From assembly GCA_028280885.1 (NCBI GenBank), contig JANQKY010000045.1, positions 162,298-226,297 on the forward strand: a DNA stretch of 64,000 nt, in the 5' to 3' direction. The position numbers were made by a program, and so were the translations under genes. Source of the DNA: Tepidamorphus sp. Its GTDB lineage: Bacteria; Pseudomonadota; Alphaproteobacteria; Rhizobiales; Tepidamorphaceae. This document shows, piece after piece, positions 36,074-44,718 of this stretch; position 1 is the stretch's first letter, and the number at the start of each line of letters is the position of its first letter. Under the pieces are notes generated by a model. The model ran no database searches. It worked only from the letters and a program-made list of their open reading frames with translations, and was not told the DNA's origin.

Positions 36074-36594
36074 CAGCCGGCGCTCCCCACAAGCGCGACG
36101 CGGTCGGCCGGGCCCGGCCGGCGCACCTGGCGCAGCATGTGGAACGCGCTCAGCGCCAGGCCGAACGTGATGAAGCCCGAAACCCACCATTGCGGAATCG
36201 AGATGATCGCCAGCGTCTCGATGTTCCTGGTGTACTGGCGCATGTTTTCCTGCAGCGAGATCCAGGCGGAGAAGCCGAGGCAGCCGAAGCCGATCAGGCT
36301 GATCGCGATGTGGAAATAGCCGGCAAGCCGCGCCGGCATCATGTCGACCAGGATGGTCACCGCGACATGGCCCTTGTCGCGGGTGACCTTGGGCAGCGCC
36401 AGGAAGATCGAGGCGCACAGGAAGTAGGACACGAAGTCGCTGACCCAGGCCGTCGGCGCGTTGAAGACATAGCGTGTCACCACTTCGTAGACATAGAACG
36501 TGACGATCGAGATCAGGCCGATCGCCGCGAGGATCGCCGCGGCCGAGGTCAGCCGGTCGTGAATGGCGCAGAGCAGGGCGAGCAGGGACTTCAT
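36073..36594 (-). CDS. dctQ: TRAP transporter small permease (DctQ)
   Basis: 173 residues with four hydrophobic helices and the family's YEVVTRYVFNAPTAW segment after the first helix. It forms a membrane complex with DctM. It is coupled to dctM by an ATGA overlap. A 288-base gap with a strong hairpin separates it from dctP upstream. Confidence 0.88.
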   Translation of the reverse strand: MKSLLALLCAIHDRLTSAAAILAAIGLISIVTFYVYEVVTRYVFNAPTAWVSDFVSYFLCASIFLALPKVTRDKGHVAVTILVDMMPARLAGYFHIAISLIGFGCLGFSAWISLQENMRQYTRNIETLAIISIPQWWVSGFITFGLALSAFHMLRQVRRPGPADRVALVGSAG

Positions 36595-36836
36595 CGCAAG
36601 ACCTGCCGGGCCGGAGCGTCTTGCCCGCGTGGTGCCGGATTGGATCGTGGGGCTGTCTTCATTTCGGAACTCCGAAACGAGCGTAAGGATACCCGGGGCG
36701 GATCGCCAGGGCCGGATCCCGCTTCGTCCCCTGTTCAGGCCGCAGGCTCGGACGGCATGCTCAGACCGGGGCAGGGGGGGACCGATTATACGATCCGGGG
36801 ATCAGGATGTCCGGGGTCTCTGGTTCCCGGCCGCCG

Positions 36837-36866
36837 CGATCCGCCGCGGCCTACCGCGGCGGATCG
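36837..36866 (-). terminator. strong hairpin between dctP and dctQ
   Basis: A perfect 13-bp stem, CGATCCGCCGCGG/CCGCGGCGGATCG, with a 4-base loop lies 16 bases beyond the dctP stop. No T-run follows, so it more likely attenuates or protects the 3' end of dctP mRNA, giving more binding protein than permease. Confidence 0.6.
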
Positions 36867-36882
36867 GAATGACGGCGCGCGG

Positions 36883-37869
36883 CTACAAGCCCTTGGAGGC
36901 GACGAAATCGCGGAAGGATTCGCCGGTTTCGCCCGACTTCTCGATGGCGACTTCCATCGCCCGGTCGGCGAACAGCCTGTTGGCCTCCTCGACGGAGTAG
37001 CCGATCGAGGTGGGCTTGGCGCCGGCCTCGGCCATCTTGGCGTTTTCCTCTTCGAGCAGCGCGTTGAAGACGCCGACCGTCTGCTGTTCGAGCGCGTGGC
37101 CGGCCTCAAGCAGCGCGGCCTGCGTCTCGGCGTCGAGGCCGTTCCAGGTGTCCAGGTTCATCATGATGAGATAGGACACGGTTCCGAAGGCGGGCTCGGC
37201 CAGATAGGGCGTCACTTCGTGGAACTTGAAGCCGACCGCGCCGACCGCCGGCCAGACCAGCCCGTCGATCACGCCCTTCTCGGCGGCCGAATACAATTCC
37301 CCGAACGGAATGACGACGGCGGTGCCGCCGAGCGATCCGACGATCTTGTTGTAGGAGGGAAGCGCGCGGATCTTCATGCCGTCGAGCTTCGTGTCGGGAT
37401 CCATCTCCTCCTTGAGGAAGAAGCGGAAGCCGGTCGTCGCCGTCGGGATCGACAGGACCTTCAGGTTCTGGGTTTCCTGGTAGTGGTTGTCGATCCAGTC
37501 CCACACCCCGCTCTCGCGGCGCTTTTCGATATCGCCGTCGACGGCGTCGATCGCCGCGCCGATGCCGGTCGAGCCGGTGTGGTAGAGGCCGTGGGTGTAG
37601 ATCAGGTCGAAGACGCCGGAGGCGACCGGTTCGAGCTGCTTGCCGCCCGGCACGACTTCCGGACCGCTCGGCTTGATCGTGACCTTGCCGTCCGTCGCCT
37701 CCTTGACGAGGTCGATATAGCCATAGGCCATGTTCGCCGTGCCCGAATGGTTCGGGCCCCAGGCGGTCAGCATTTTCAGGTCTTCGGCAACGGCTGCGCC
37801 CGCCGCCATCGACAGGCTCATCGACAAGCCTAGGGCGATCGTGGTCGTGAGCTTGAGAGTGTCCTTCAT
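36883..37869 (-). CDS. dctP: TRAP transporter C4-type solute-binding protein (DctP)
   Basis: 328 residues from ATG 37869, chosen because it has GGAGGAGG upstream and begins a proper signal peptide (MKDTLKLTTTIALG...AVAED); an in-frame upstream ATG at 37947 lacks both. The mature protein starts LKMLTAWGPNHSGT. IRALPSYNKIVGSLGGTAVVI contains the conserved Arg that grips the ligand carboxylate. It is periplasmic. It is first in the dctPQM transcript and preceded, ~100 bases upstream, by a box almost identical to that before hyuA, so the imported carboxylate is probably the substrate of the F420-linked operon. Confidence 0.88.
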   Translation of the reverse strand: MKDTLKLTTTIALGLSMSLSMAAGAAVAEDLKMLTAWGPNHSGTANMAYGYIDLVKEATDGKVTIKPSGPEVVPGGKQLEPVASGVFDLIYTHGLYHTGSTGIGAAIDAVDGDIEKRRESGVWDWIDNHYQETQNLKVLSIPTATTGFRFFLKEEMDPDTKLDGMKIRALPSYNKIVGSLGGTAVVIPFGELYSAAEKGVIDGLVWPAVGAVGFKFHEVTPYLAEPAFGTVSYLIMMNLDTWNGLDAETQAALLEAGHALEQQTVGVFNALLEEENAKMAEAGAKPTSIGYSVEEANRLFADRAMEVAIEKSGETGESFRDFVASKGL

Positions 37870-37968
37870 AGTGCCTCCTCCATCTTGCAGATATCCGGGC
37901 GCCTGTTTGGTCCAAGTCCTTTCCCGGGTTTGCTGCATTAAGCGCAAATCGGACAGTGGGTGAATTAT

Positions 37969-37986
37969 GTAGTATACTTCCTATTT
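37969..37986. promoter_or_regulatory. MarR-type operator candidate, copy 2
   Basis: GTAGTATACTTC followed by CTATTT, 17 of 18 bases identical to 21394-21411. It lies about 100 bases upstream of the dctP start, in an AT-rich patch of the intergenic stretch 37870-38123. The match suggests that the same repressor controls transporter and catabolic operon. Confidence 0.65.
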
Positions 37987-38123
37987 TGTCGAGTCCGCTC
38001 GATCCGGATGAGCAAATTTCCGATTAAGGCAATTATGTCAGATGCTTATGACGTCGGCGGAGCCCGACCCCTCGGCGGCGCCGGCGATCGCCGAACGGGT
38101 TTTTTCCGGTCGCGGCAGTCCGG

Positions 38124-39032
38124 TCAGCCGGTCTCTGCCGCGCCCGCGCGGGCCTTCAGCCAGTCGGCAAACGCGATGGCCGGCGCGTAGGCGGCATATT
38201 CGTCGGGCACCATCAGATAATAGGCCGCCGTGGTGGGCACCGGCTTGTCGAAGGCGATCACGAACTCGCCGCGTTCCAGTTCCTTGCGGATCAGGAATTT
38301 CGGCAGCAGCGCCACCCCGAGCCCGGCCGCGGCAGCCTGCGCCGCCGTCGAGAACTGTTCGAACACCAGTCCCTGCGCATCGTGCGGCTCCTCGCCATGG
38401 GCGTCGAGCCAGCTCGACCAGGCATCGGGACGGCTGCTTAAATGCAAGCGCGGCAGCCGTGCCAGGTCGCCGGGGCGGCGAACCCCGTGTCCCTGCAGAA
38501 ACGCCTGTGTCGCGACCGGTACCGATTGCTCGCCCATCAGGTAGATCGCCCGGCTGTGCGGCCAGTCGGGAAGGCCGTAGTGGATGGCCGCGTGTATGCC
38601 CTCGGTGCGGATGTCGAAGGGCGACAACCTGGTGGTGAAGTTCACCGTGATGTCGGGGTGGGCCTCCAGAAACGGGGGGAATCGCGGCATCAGCCAGCGC
38701 GTGCCGAAGGTCGGCAGAATGGCGATGTTGAGGACGCCGCCGCGCGGGCTCGTGACGATGGTCAGCGAAGCGGCCTGAATGCGGTTCAGCGCCGCGTTGA
38801 TCTCGCGCGCATAGGCGCGGCCGGCCTCGGTCAGCAGCACCGTCTTGCCGGCGCGGCGAAACAGCGCGACGTCGAGTTGATGCTCCAGCGCCTTGATCTG
38901 CCGGCTGATCGCGCCCTGGGTGAGGCTCAGGTGTTCGCCGGCGCGCGAAAAGCTGCCGAACCGGGCGGCCGCGTCGAACGCCATCAACATGCTCGTGCTC
39001 GGCAGGAGCCGTCTTTGGAAGTGCTTATCCAT
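38124..39032 (-). CDS. LysR family transcriptional regulator
   Basis: 302 residues: helix-turn-helix SMLMAFDAAARFGSFSRA, then LSLTQGAISRQIKALEHQL and LLTEAGRAYA, followed by the effector domain with TFGTRWLMPRFPPFLEAHPDI. This GcvA/AmpR-like layout is common for activators of amino-acid catabolism. It diverges from the KamA-family gene across 179 bases that hold the palindrome TCATATCAATATGA, which is its probable binding site. Confidence 0.85.
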   Translation of the reverse strand: MDKHFQRRLLPSTSMLMAFDAAARFGSFSRAGEHLSLTQGAISRQIKALEHQLDVALFRRAGKTVLLTEAGRAYAREINAALNRIQAASLTIVTSPRGGVLNIAILPTFGTRWLMPRFPPFLEAHPDITVNFTTRLSPFDIRTEGIHAAIHYGLPDWPHSRAIYLMGEQSVPVATQAFLQGHGVRRPGDLARLPRLHLSSRPDAWSSWLDAHGEEPHDAQGLVFEQFSTAAQAAAAGLGVALLPKFLIRKELERGEFVIAFDKPVPTTAAYYLMVPDEYAAYAPAIAFADWLKARAGAAETG

Positions 39033-39041
39033 TACAATTAG

Positions 39042-39055
39042 TCATATCAATATGA
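39042..39055. promoter_or_regulatory. 14-base palindrome in divergent LysR/KamA promoter
   Basis: TCATAT-CA-ATATGA is a perfect inverted repeat with a two-base centre, ten bases upstream of the LysR start and ~160 bases before the KamA-family gene. Position and symmetry fit an autoregulatory LysR site. Confidence 0.5.
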
Positions 39056-39211
39056 TCATCTCTCGTTTGAGTCACCGCCCTGGCTTGTCCATAGTCGGCG
39101 CGATCGATGGCAGGGATTTAGCCAATTCTGCCGATATTCCGCGCGCTTTCAAGCCGATACCGAAGGCGCGGCCCGATTGAAATCGCACCGTGCAGGAGGA
39201 GCATTGGTAAT

Positions 39212-40648
39212 ATGTCGAAGCCAGGGAAATACGTGCCGTCCGACCGCGAGCGGCGATTTCTGGAAAAGGTCCGCAACGGCAAGTACAACCGCGAGATCAT
39301 CACCGGCTTGCAGAAATTCGCCTCCGGTGACGTTCCCGAGGACATGAAGTCCTTCTACAGCCGGGGCGAGCTCGAGGCGCTGATGGCGCTCGATGGCGGC
39401 GCCCGCGATGTGCAGACGCGCATGCCCGTCAAGATCACCCGGCACTATTTCGAGCAGGCCCGCACCAGCGTGCCCATGCAGGTGCTGATCAAGGCCAGTC
39501 CGAAGGAGACCGTCGACCTGGACGGCGCCGAGGATCCCGGCAAGCAGATGGACTACAGCCCGGTCGAGGGGCTGATCCACAAATACGAGCTCGGACTGAT
39601 CTATGTCGCCTCGACCTGCTCGGCGCATTGCCGGTTCTGCTACCGCGAGGAGCTGATCGCCAAGAAGGAGGTGACCCGTCCCGACGGCACGGTCGCGCCG
39701 AAGGGGCTCGCGCAGATCGGCGAACTGGTGCCGTATATTCGCGAGCACAATCGCCTCGTCCGCGAAAACGGCGGCCGCCATCCCGAAACGGGGCGCGAGA
39801 AGCTGCGCGAGATCCTGATGTCGGGCGGTGATCCGATGGTGCTCGGCAACCGGAACATCGCCCAGTGGCTGGCCGCCCTTGCCGAAGCCGGCATCGAATC
39901 GATCCGCATCGGCACCAAGGAACTGGCGTTCTTCCCCGACCGGTTCGACGACACCTTCATGGACATGCTCGACGCGTTCCACGAGACCTATCCGGAGACC
40001 GCGCTGCGCCTGATGGTGCATTTCAACCATCCCGACGAGTTCCTGAAGCGCGACGCGGCCGGGCGCTATGTCGAGAACCCGTCAGGCGGCCTGGCCTGGC
40101 TCGACAACACGCGGGCGGCGGTGAAGCGCCTGCGCCGGCGCGACTGGATCAACATCGACAACCAGGCGCCGATCATCAACGGCATCAACAACGACGCGGA
40201 CGCGCTGCGCGTCATGCAGCGCGAGTTGCGCCGCAACGGCGTCGAGAACCACTACTTCTTCTGCGGCCGCGACATTGTCGGCCACAAGGCCTTCAACGTG
40301 CCGATCGAGGAGGCGTGGCGCATCCTCAACGACTCGCAGAAGGGGCTGTCCGGCGTCGAGGCCCATGCGCGCCTGTCGATCACGCACTACAAGGGCAAGA
40401 CCGAGGTCGCGGCGGTCACCAACGAGCCGATAGCCGGGCTTCCGGGTGCCGAAAACGGTGTCGTCATCCTGAAGCTGCTGCGCTCGGCGGCCGATGCTCC
40501 CGATCGCTGCAAGGTGACGATCGTCGGGCGCAATCCGGAGGCGATCTGGTTCAGCGGCTATGACGACCGGGTGCTGTTCGACGAGGCCGGGCTGTATTCG
40601 ATGTACGGGATCGGCCTGCGGCATCAGCGCCGGGACCAGGCGGCCTGA
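39212..40648 (+). CDS. KamA-family radical SAM protein (lysine 2,3-aminomutase-like)
   Basis: 478 residues. The radical SAM cluster motif is CSAHCRFCY (Cys136, 140, 143), preceded by YVAST. SGGDPMVLGN and NQAPIINGINND match conserved aminomutase segments. Lysine 2,3-aminomutases use SAM and PLP to shift an alpha-amino group to the beta carbon. The usual glycine-rich stretch with the PLP lysine (GGGGK) is replaced by HYKGKTEV, and I see no C-terminal zinc-type cysteine cluster, so this is a divergent member whose substrate may not be lysine. AGGAGG lies 12 bases before ATG 39212. The class III aminotransferase follows 43 bases later; together they suggest beta-amino acid metabolism. Confidence 0.75.
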   Translation: MSKPGKYVPSDRERRFLEKVRNGKYNREIITGLQKFASGDVPEDMKSFYSRGELEALMALDGGARDVQTRMPVKITRHYFEQARTSVPMQVLIKASPKETVDLDGAEDPGKQMDYSPVEGLIHKYELGLIYVASTCSAHCRFCYREELIAKKEVTRPDGTVAPKGLAQIGELVPYIREHNRLVRENGGRHPETGREKLREILMSGGDPMVLGNRNIAQWLAALAEAGIESIRIGTKELAFFPDRFDDTFMDMLDAFHETYPETALRLMVHFNHPDEFLKRDAAGRYVENPSGGLAWLDNTRAAVKRLRRRDWINIDNQAPIINGINNDADALRVMQRELRRNGVENHYFFCGRDIVGHKAFNVPIEEAWRILNDSQKGLSGVEAHARLSITHYKGKTEVAAVTNEPIAGLPGAENGVVILKLLRSAADAPDRCKVTIVGRNPEAIWFSGYDDRVLFDEAGLYSMYGIGLRHQRRDQAA

Positions 40649-40691
40649 TTGCGGTCCCGGCCGGCACACTGATTGAGGGAATGGCACCACG

Positions 40692-42023
40692 ATGAGCGTA
40701 TCCGAAGACCTTCGCAGGCGGGCGCGCCAGGTTCTGCCGGGCGGGGTCAGCCGCAACACGCTGCTCTATGACGGTCCGGTGCTCTATGCCGATCACGGCC
40801 GTGGCTGCCGCGTCGTCGATGTCGAGGGCCGGGAACGCATCGACTTTGCCAATAACGTCGCCTCCCATATCCACGGGCATGCCTATCCGCCGATCGTCGA
40901 GGCGGTCGTCGGGCAGGTGCGGCGCGGCACCGGTTTTACGATGGCGACCGAGGCGGAGGTCCGCTTCGCCGAGCATCTGTGCGGCCGGTCGCCGTCCTTC
41001 GACAGGGTCCGCTTCGTCAATTCCGGCTCCGAGGCGGTAATGGCCGCGGTCAAGGCGGCGCGCGCCTTTACCGGCCGGCCGAAACTGGCCAAGGTCGAGG
41101 GCGCCTATCACGGCGCCTATGACTATACCGAGATCAGCCAGGCGCCCGCTCCGTCGAACTGGGGCCTCGAAGACAGGCCGAGCGCCGTGCCGCTTGCCCA
41201 TGGCACGCCGCAGCGCCTGGTCGACGACACCGTCATCCTGCCGTTCAACGACCCCGACGCCGCCATCGCCCTGCTCGACGAACACCGCGGCGAGATCGCC
41301 TGCGTGCTGGTCGATCCGCTGCCCCATCGCGTCGGCATGGTGCGGATCTCAGACGGTTTCGCCCGGGCACTGCGGCAATGGACGCGCGACAACGCGGCGC
41401 TGCTGGTCTTCGACGAGGTCATCACCTTCCGGACCGAATATGGCGGTGTTCAGCAGCGGCTCGACGTCAGCCCCGACATCACGGCGATGGGCAAGATGAT
41501 CGGCGGCGGCTTCCCCGTCGGCGCGCTGGCCGGGCGGGCCGAGGTGATGGAGGTGCTCGATCCAAGCACCGATGCGGGCGGTGGGAGGAGTGGGGCGCGC
41601 CTGCCGCTGTCGGGGACGTTCTCGGCCAATCCGGTGACGATGACGGCGGGCCATGTCGCAATGACCCATTTCGACCGCGAGGCCGTCGAGCGGCTCAATG
41701 CGCTGGGCGACCGCGCCCGCGCCGGTCTTGCCCAGGCGATCGCGCGCGCCGACGCGCCGGCCTGCGTTACCGGCACCGGATCGCTCCTGCGGCTTCACCT
41801 CAAGCCGCAGGCGCCGCGCAACTATCGCGAGGCCTTCGCCGCGCCGCCGCAAAAGCGCGCGATGGGCGCCCTTGTCGCCGCGCTCTATGACGAGGGCATC
41901 ATGATGATCCACACCGGCTCGGCCGCCCTGTCGACGGCGATGGGGCCGGCCGAGATCGACCGCCTGTGCGAGGCGGTCGAGCGGGCCTTGGGCCGGATCC
42001 GGCCTATGCTGGACGAGCTCTAA
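40692..42023 (+). CDS. class III PLP-dependent aminotransferase (glutamate-1-semialdehyde aminomutase-like)
   Basis: 443 residues with the fold-type I signature: FVNSGSEAVMAAVKAAR binding the PLP phosphate, LLVFDEVITFRTEYGG with the PLP Asp, and Lys268 in TAMGKMIGGGFPVGALAG as Schiff-base lysine. The opening LPGGVSRNTLLYDGP is like glutamate-1-semialdehyde 2,1-aminomutases, but the context (KamA-family gene before, LysR after) argues for amino-acid catabolism rather than heme synthesis. It overlaps the next LysR gene tail to tail by 4 bases. Confidence 0.82.
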   Translation: MSVSEDLRRRARQVLPGGVSRNTLLYDGPVLYADHGRGCRVVDVEGRERIDFANNVASHIHGHAYPPIVEAVVGQVRRGTGFTMATEAEVRFAEHLCGRSPSFDRVRFVNSGSEAVMAAVKAARAFTGRPKLAKVEGAYHGAYDYTEISQAPAPSNWGLEDRPSAVPLAHGTPQRLVDDTVILPFNDPDAAIALLDEHRGEIACVLVDPLPHRVGMVRISDGFARALRQWTRDNAALLVFDEVITFRTEYGGVQQRLDVSPDITAMGKMIGGGFPVGALAGRAEVMEVLDPSTDAGGGRSGARLPLSGTFSANPVTMTAGHVAMTHFDREAVERLNALGDRARAGLAQAIARADAPACVTGTGSLLRLHLKPQAPRNYREAFAAPPQKRAMGALVAALYDEGIMMIHTGSAALSTAMGPAEIDRLCEAVERALGRIRPMLDEL

Positions 42024-42904
42024 CGCAGCACCGCCTTGAGCAGCGGATTGGGGAAGCGCCGCCGCAGGGTTATCGCGTAGAACGCCTCGACCAGGCCCGG
42101 CAGTTGCGCGAGCTCGGCAAGCGTGGCTGCGTCCAGCTCGTCCTTGACCACGATAGGCGGAATGACGGCGAGGCCCACGCCTTCGCGCGCCATCAGCCGC
42201 AGCATGGCCATGTCGTCGATTTCGGCGGCGATTTGCGGGCGCACGCCAAGGCGCTCGGCGAGCGCGTCGAACCCGGCGCGGATGCTGGTCTCGACCGTCG
42301 GCACGATGATCGGGTGCGTGGCAAGCAGATGCGCAAGGGACTGCTCGCCGCCGGCCGGGCCGTCACTCCCGATCAGGTCGGAAGCGCCGATCAGGCTGAC
42401 CGGCTGGCTGTCGATCTGATGGGCGACCCACGATGTCGCCGCATCGCGCTGGGGCGCGTGATTGCTCAGGACGACATCGAACCGGTGCGCCATCAGACCG
42501 GCGATAAGGTCCGCGAACGGGCCCGAGCGCACGACGACCTCGACATCGGCGCGCGACAGCAGCGGCCGCAGAAACCCGATCTGGAAGTTGCGCGACAGGG
42601 TGGCGATCGCGCCGACCCTGAAGACGTTGCGCGCGCGGCCCTCCTGCTCGCCGAGCGTTGCCAGAAGCTCGGCGCCGGCGGCGAAGATCGTGTCGGCATA
42701 GTCGAGCGCGATCCGGCCCGCCTCGGTCAGCACCAGCCGCTTGCCCTGCCGGTCGAACAGCTTGTGGCCGACCTGGTGTTCCAGCTTGCCGATCTGGATG
42801 GAAATCGCCGACTGGGAGACGTTGAGCGTCTTCGCCACACGGGTCAGATTGCCTTCGTGGGCGACCGCCCAGAAGTACCGCAAGTGATTGAGATTCAAAC
42901 GCAT
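42020..42904 (-). CDS. LysR family transcriptional regulator (NhaR-like)
   Basis: 294 residues; [43 protein letters not shown], then LTEAGRIALDYAD. The NhaR-like opening (LNHLRYFW) is distinctive. The effector domain follows. It diverges from the isocitrate dehydrogenase gene across a 167-base AT-containing gap and could regulate it; this is positional inference only. Confidence 0.82.
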   Translation of the reverse strand: MRLNLNHLRYFWAVAHEGNLTRVAKTLNVSQSAISIQIGKLEHQVGHKLFDRQGKRLVLTEAGRIALDYADTIFAAGAELLATLGEQEGRARNVFRVGAIATLSRNFQIGFLRPLLSRADVEVVVRSGPFADLIAGLMAHRFDVVLSNHAPQRDAATSWVAHQIDSQPVSLIGASDLIGSDGPAGGEQSLAHLLATHPIIVPTVETSIRAGFDALAERLGVRPQIAAEIDDMAMLRLMAREGVGLAVIPPIVVKDELDAATLAELAQLPGLVEAFYAITLRRRFPNPLLKAVLR

Positions 42905-43071
42905 TGGCGGCGCCTACCGAGTTCCGGGATACAAGGCTGTGTCGAACGATACGCTCTGATAGTTCTATTTTATAAAACGAAATACACCAAACAATGAATT
43001 TTTCAATGGCTCCGCCCGTCGCCATGTTTCGGCCCATGCAAGAGACGCCCGTGCCAGAGAGGAAGGACGCC

Positions 43072-44586
43072 ATGAACCAGATCGTGACCCAGCAACAGCT
43101 CCTGACGCCGCAGCCCATCGAGGAGCCGGCCGTGGCGCCGCTACCGGACGCAACTCCGGTAACCGTTGCCTATGGCGACGGGATCGGTCCGGAAATCATG
43201 CGCGCCAGCCTGGACGTCCTGTTCGCCGCCGGCGCCAATATCGCCATCGAGCCCGTCGAGATCGGCGAAGCCGTCTACAAGGCGGGCAATTCGGCGGGAA
43301 TCTCGTCGAAGAGCTGGCAGAGCCTGCGTCGCACGGGCGTCTTCTACAAGGCGCCGATCACCACCCCGCAGGGCGGCGGCTACAAGAGCCTGAACGTGAC
43401 GGTGCGCAAGACGCTCGGATTGTTCGCCAATGTCCGGCCGTGCGTCGCCTATGCACCGGTCGTCAGCACGCGGCATCCGGGCATGGACGTGGTGATCATC
43501 CGCGAGAACGAGGAGGACCTCTACGGCGGCATCGAGCACCGGCAGACGGCCGAGGTCTATCAGTGCCTGAAGCTGATCACCCGGCCCGGCACCGAGAAGA
43601 TCGTCCGCCATGCGTTCGAATTCGCCCGGTCGAACGGCCGCGGGAAGGTCACCTGCCTGACCAAGGACAACATCATGAAGCTGACCGACGGTCTGTTTCA
43701 CAAGGTGTTCGACGAGGTCGCCGCCGACTATCCGGAGATCGTCGCCGAGCACATGATCGTCGATATCGGCACGGCGCGGCTGGCCGACACGCCGAACGAC
43801 TTCGACGTGATCGTCACGCCCAACCTCTATGGCGATATCGTCAGCGACGTCGCAGCCCAGATCACCGGCTCGGTGGGGCTTGCCCCCTCGGCGAATATCG
43901 GCCCCCGGCACGCCATGTTCGAGGCGATCCACGGCAGCGCGCCGGATATCGCCGGCCAGGGCATCGCCAATCCGTCGGGCCTGCTGCTGGCCGGCGTCAT
44001 GATGCTGGTCCATCTCGGCCAGACGGAGGTGGCCGAAAGGATCCACAACGCCTGGCTGCGCACGATCGAGGAGGGCATCCATACCGCCGATATTTTCAAG
44101 CCAGGGATTTCCGCCAAGAAGGTCGGAACGCAGGCTTTTGCCGAAGCGGTGATCGCGCGGCTGGGGGAAAAGCCGGCCAGGCTCGCGACCATCGATTATT
44201 CGGCGGCGGAGCGCATGGTTCCCGCCCCTGAAGCCTCTCCGGCGGAACCGGTGACCAAGGCGCTTGTCGGCATCGACGTCTTCGTCGACAGCACCCGCCC
44301 GGTCGAGGAGTTGGCCGGCAGGCTGCAAGCGGCGGCAAACGGAGCGTTCGAATTGCAGATGATCACCAATCGCGGCGTGAAGGTGTGGCCTAACGGCGTC
44401 CCGGAAACCTTCTGCACCGATCACTGGCGGTGCCGCTACATGGCAAAGCCCGACAAGCAGTTCAACCGGGCCATGATCGTCGAACTGCTCGGCAAGCTTT
44501 CCGCTGAGGGAACGGAGTTCATCAAGACCGAGCACCTGTTCACCTTCGACGGCGAACCGGGCTTCTCGCTTGGCCAGGGACAGTGA
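43072..44586 (+). CDS. icd: isocitrate dehydrogenase, long form with C-terminal domain
   Basis: 504 residues. Isocitrate/isopropylmalate dehydrogenase signatures: VTVAYGDGIGPEIM, IIRENEEDLYGGIEHRQT, KDNIMKLTDGLF, and the DVIVTPNLYGDIVSDVAAQITGS metal-binding region. The catalytic core ends near residue 350. The remaining ~150 residues form the extra C-terminal domain seen in Thermus-type and rickettsial-type enzymes. It converts isocitrate to 2-oxoglutarate; NADP use is typical of this group but not proven. I start at ATG 43072 (GAGAGGAAGGA upstream); an upstream in-frame ATG at 42994 has none. A ~30-residue Gln/Pro-rich leader precedes the fold. Confidence 0.85.
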   Translation: MNQIVTQQQLLTPQPIEEPAVAPLPDATPVTVAYGDGIGPEIMRASLDVLFAAGANIAIEPVEIGEAVYKAGNSAGISSKSWQSLRRTGVFYKAPITTPQGGGYKSLNVTVRKTLGLFANVRPCVAYAPVVSTRHPGMDVVIIRENEEDLYGGIEHRQTAEVYQCLKLITRPGTEKIVRHAFEFARSNGRGKVTCLTKDNIMKLTDGLFHKVFDEVAADYPEIVAEHMIVDIGTARLADTPNDFDVIVTPNLYGDIVSDVAAQITGSVGLAPSANIGPRHAMFEAIHGSAPDIAGQGIANPSGLLLAGVMMLVHLGQTEVAERIHNAWLRTIEEGIHTADIFKPGISAKKVGTQAFAEAVIARLGEKPARLATIDYSAAERMVPAPEASPAEPVTKALVGIDVFVDSTRPVEELAGRLQAAANGAFELQMITNRGVKVWPNGVPETFCTDHWRCRYMAKPDKQFNRAMIVELLGKLSAEGTEFIKTEHLFTFDGEPGFSLGQGQ

Positions 44587-44718
44587 TGTGTCGCCATAAC
44601 ATATTGAAAGTTATCATTTAATTGACTACGCTTCGGTGCGCTGCGGGTGCCGGACGTCCACTGCACGGGACGAGCCGGCACCCGCGCTAAATCCCACCCC
44701 AAATCGCACCGGGGCGCC

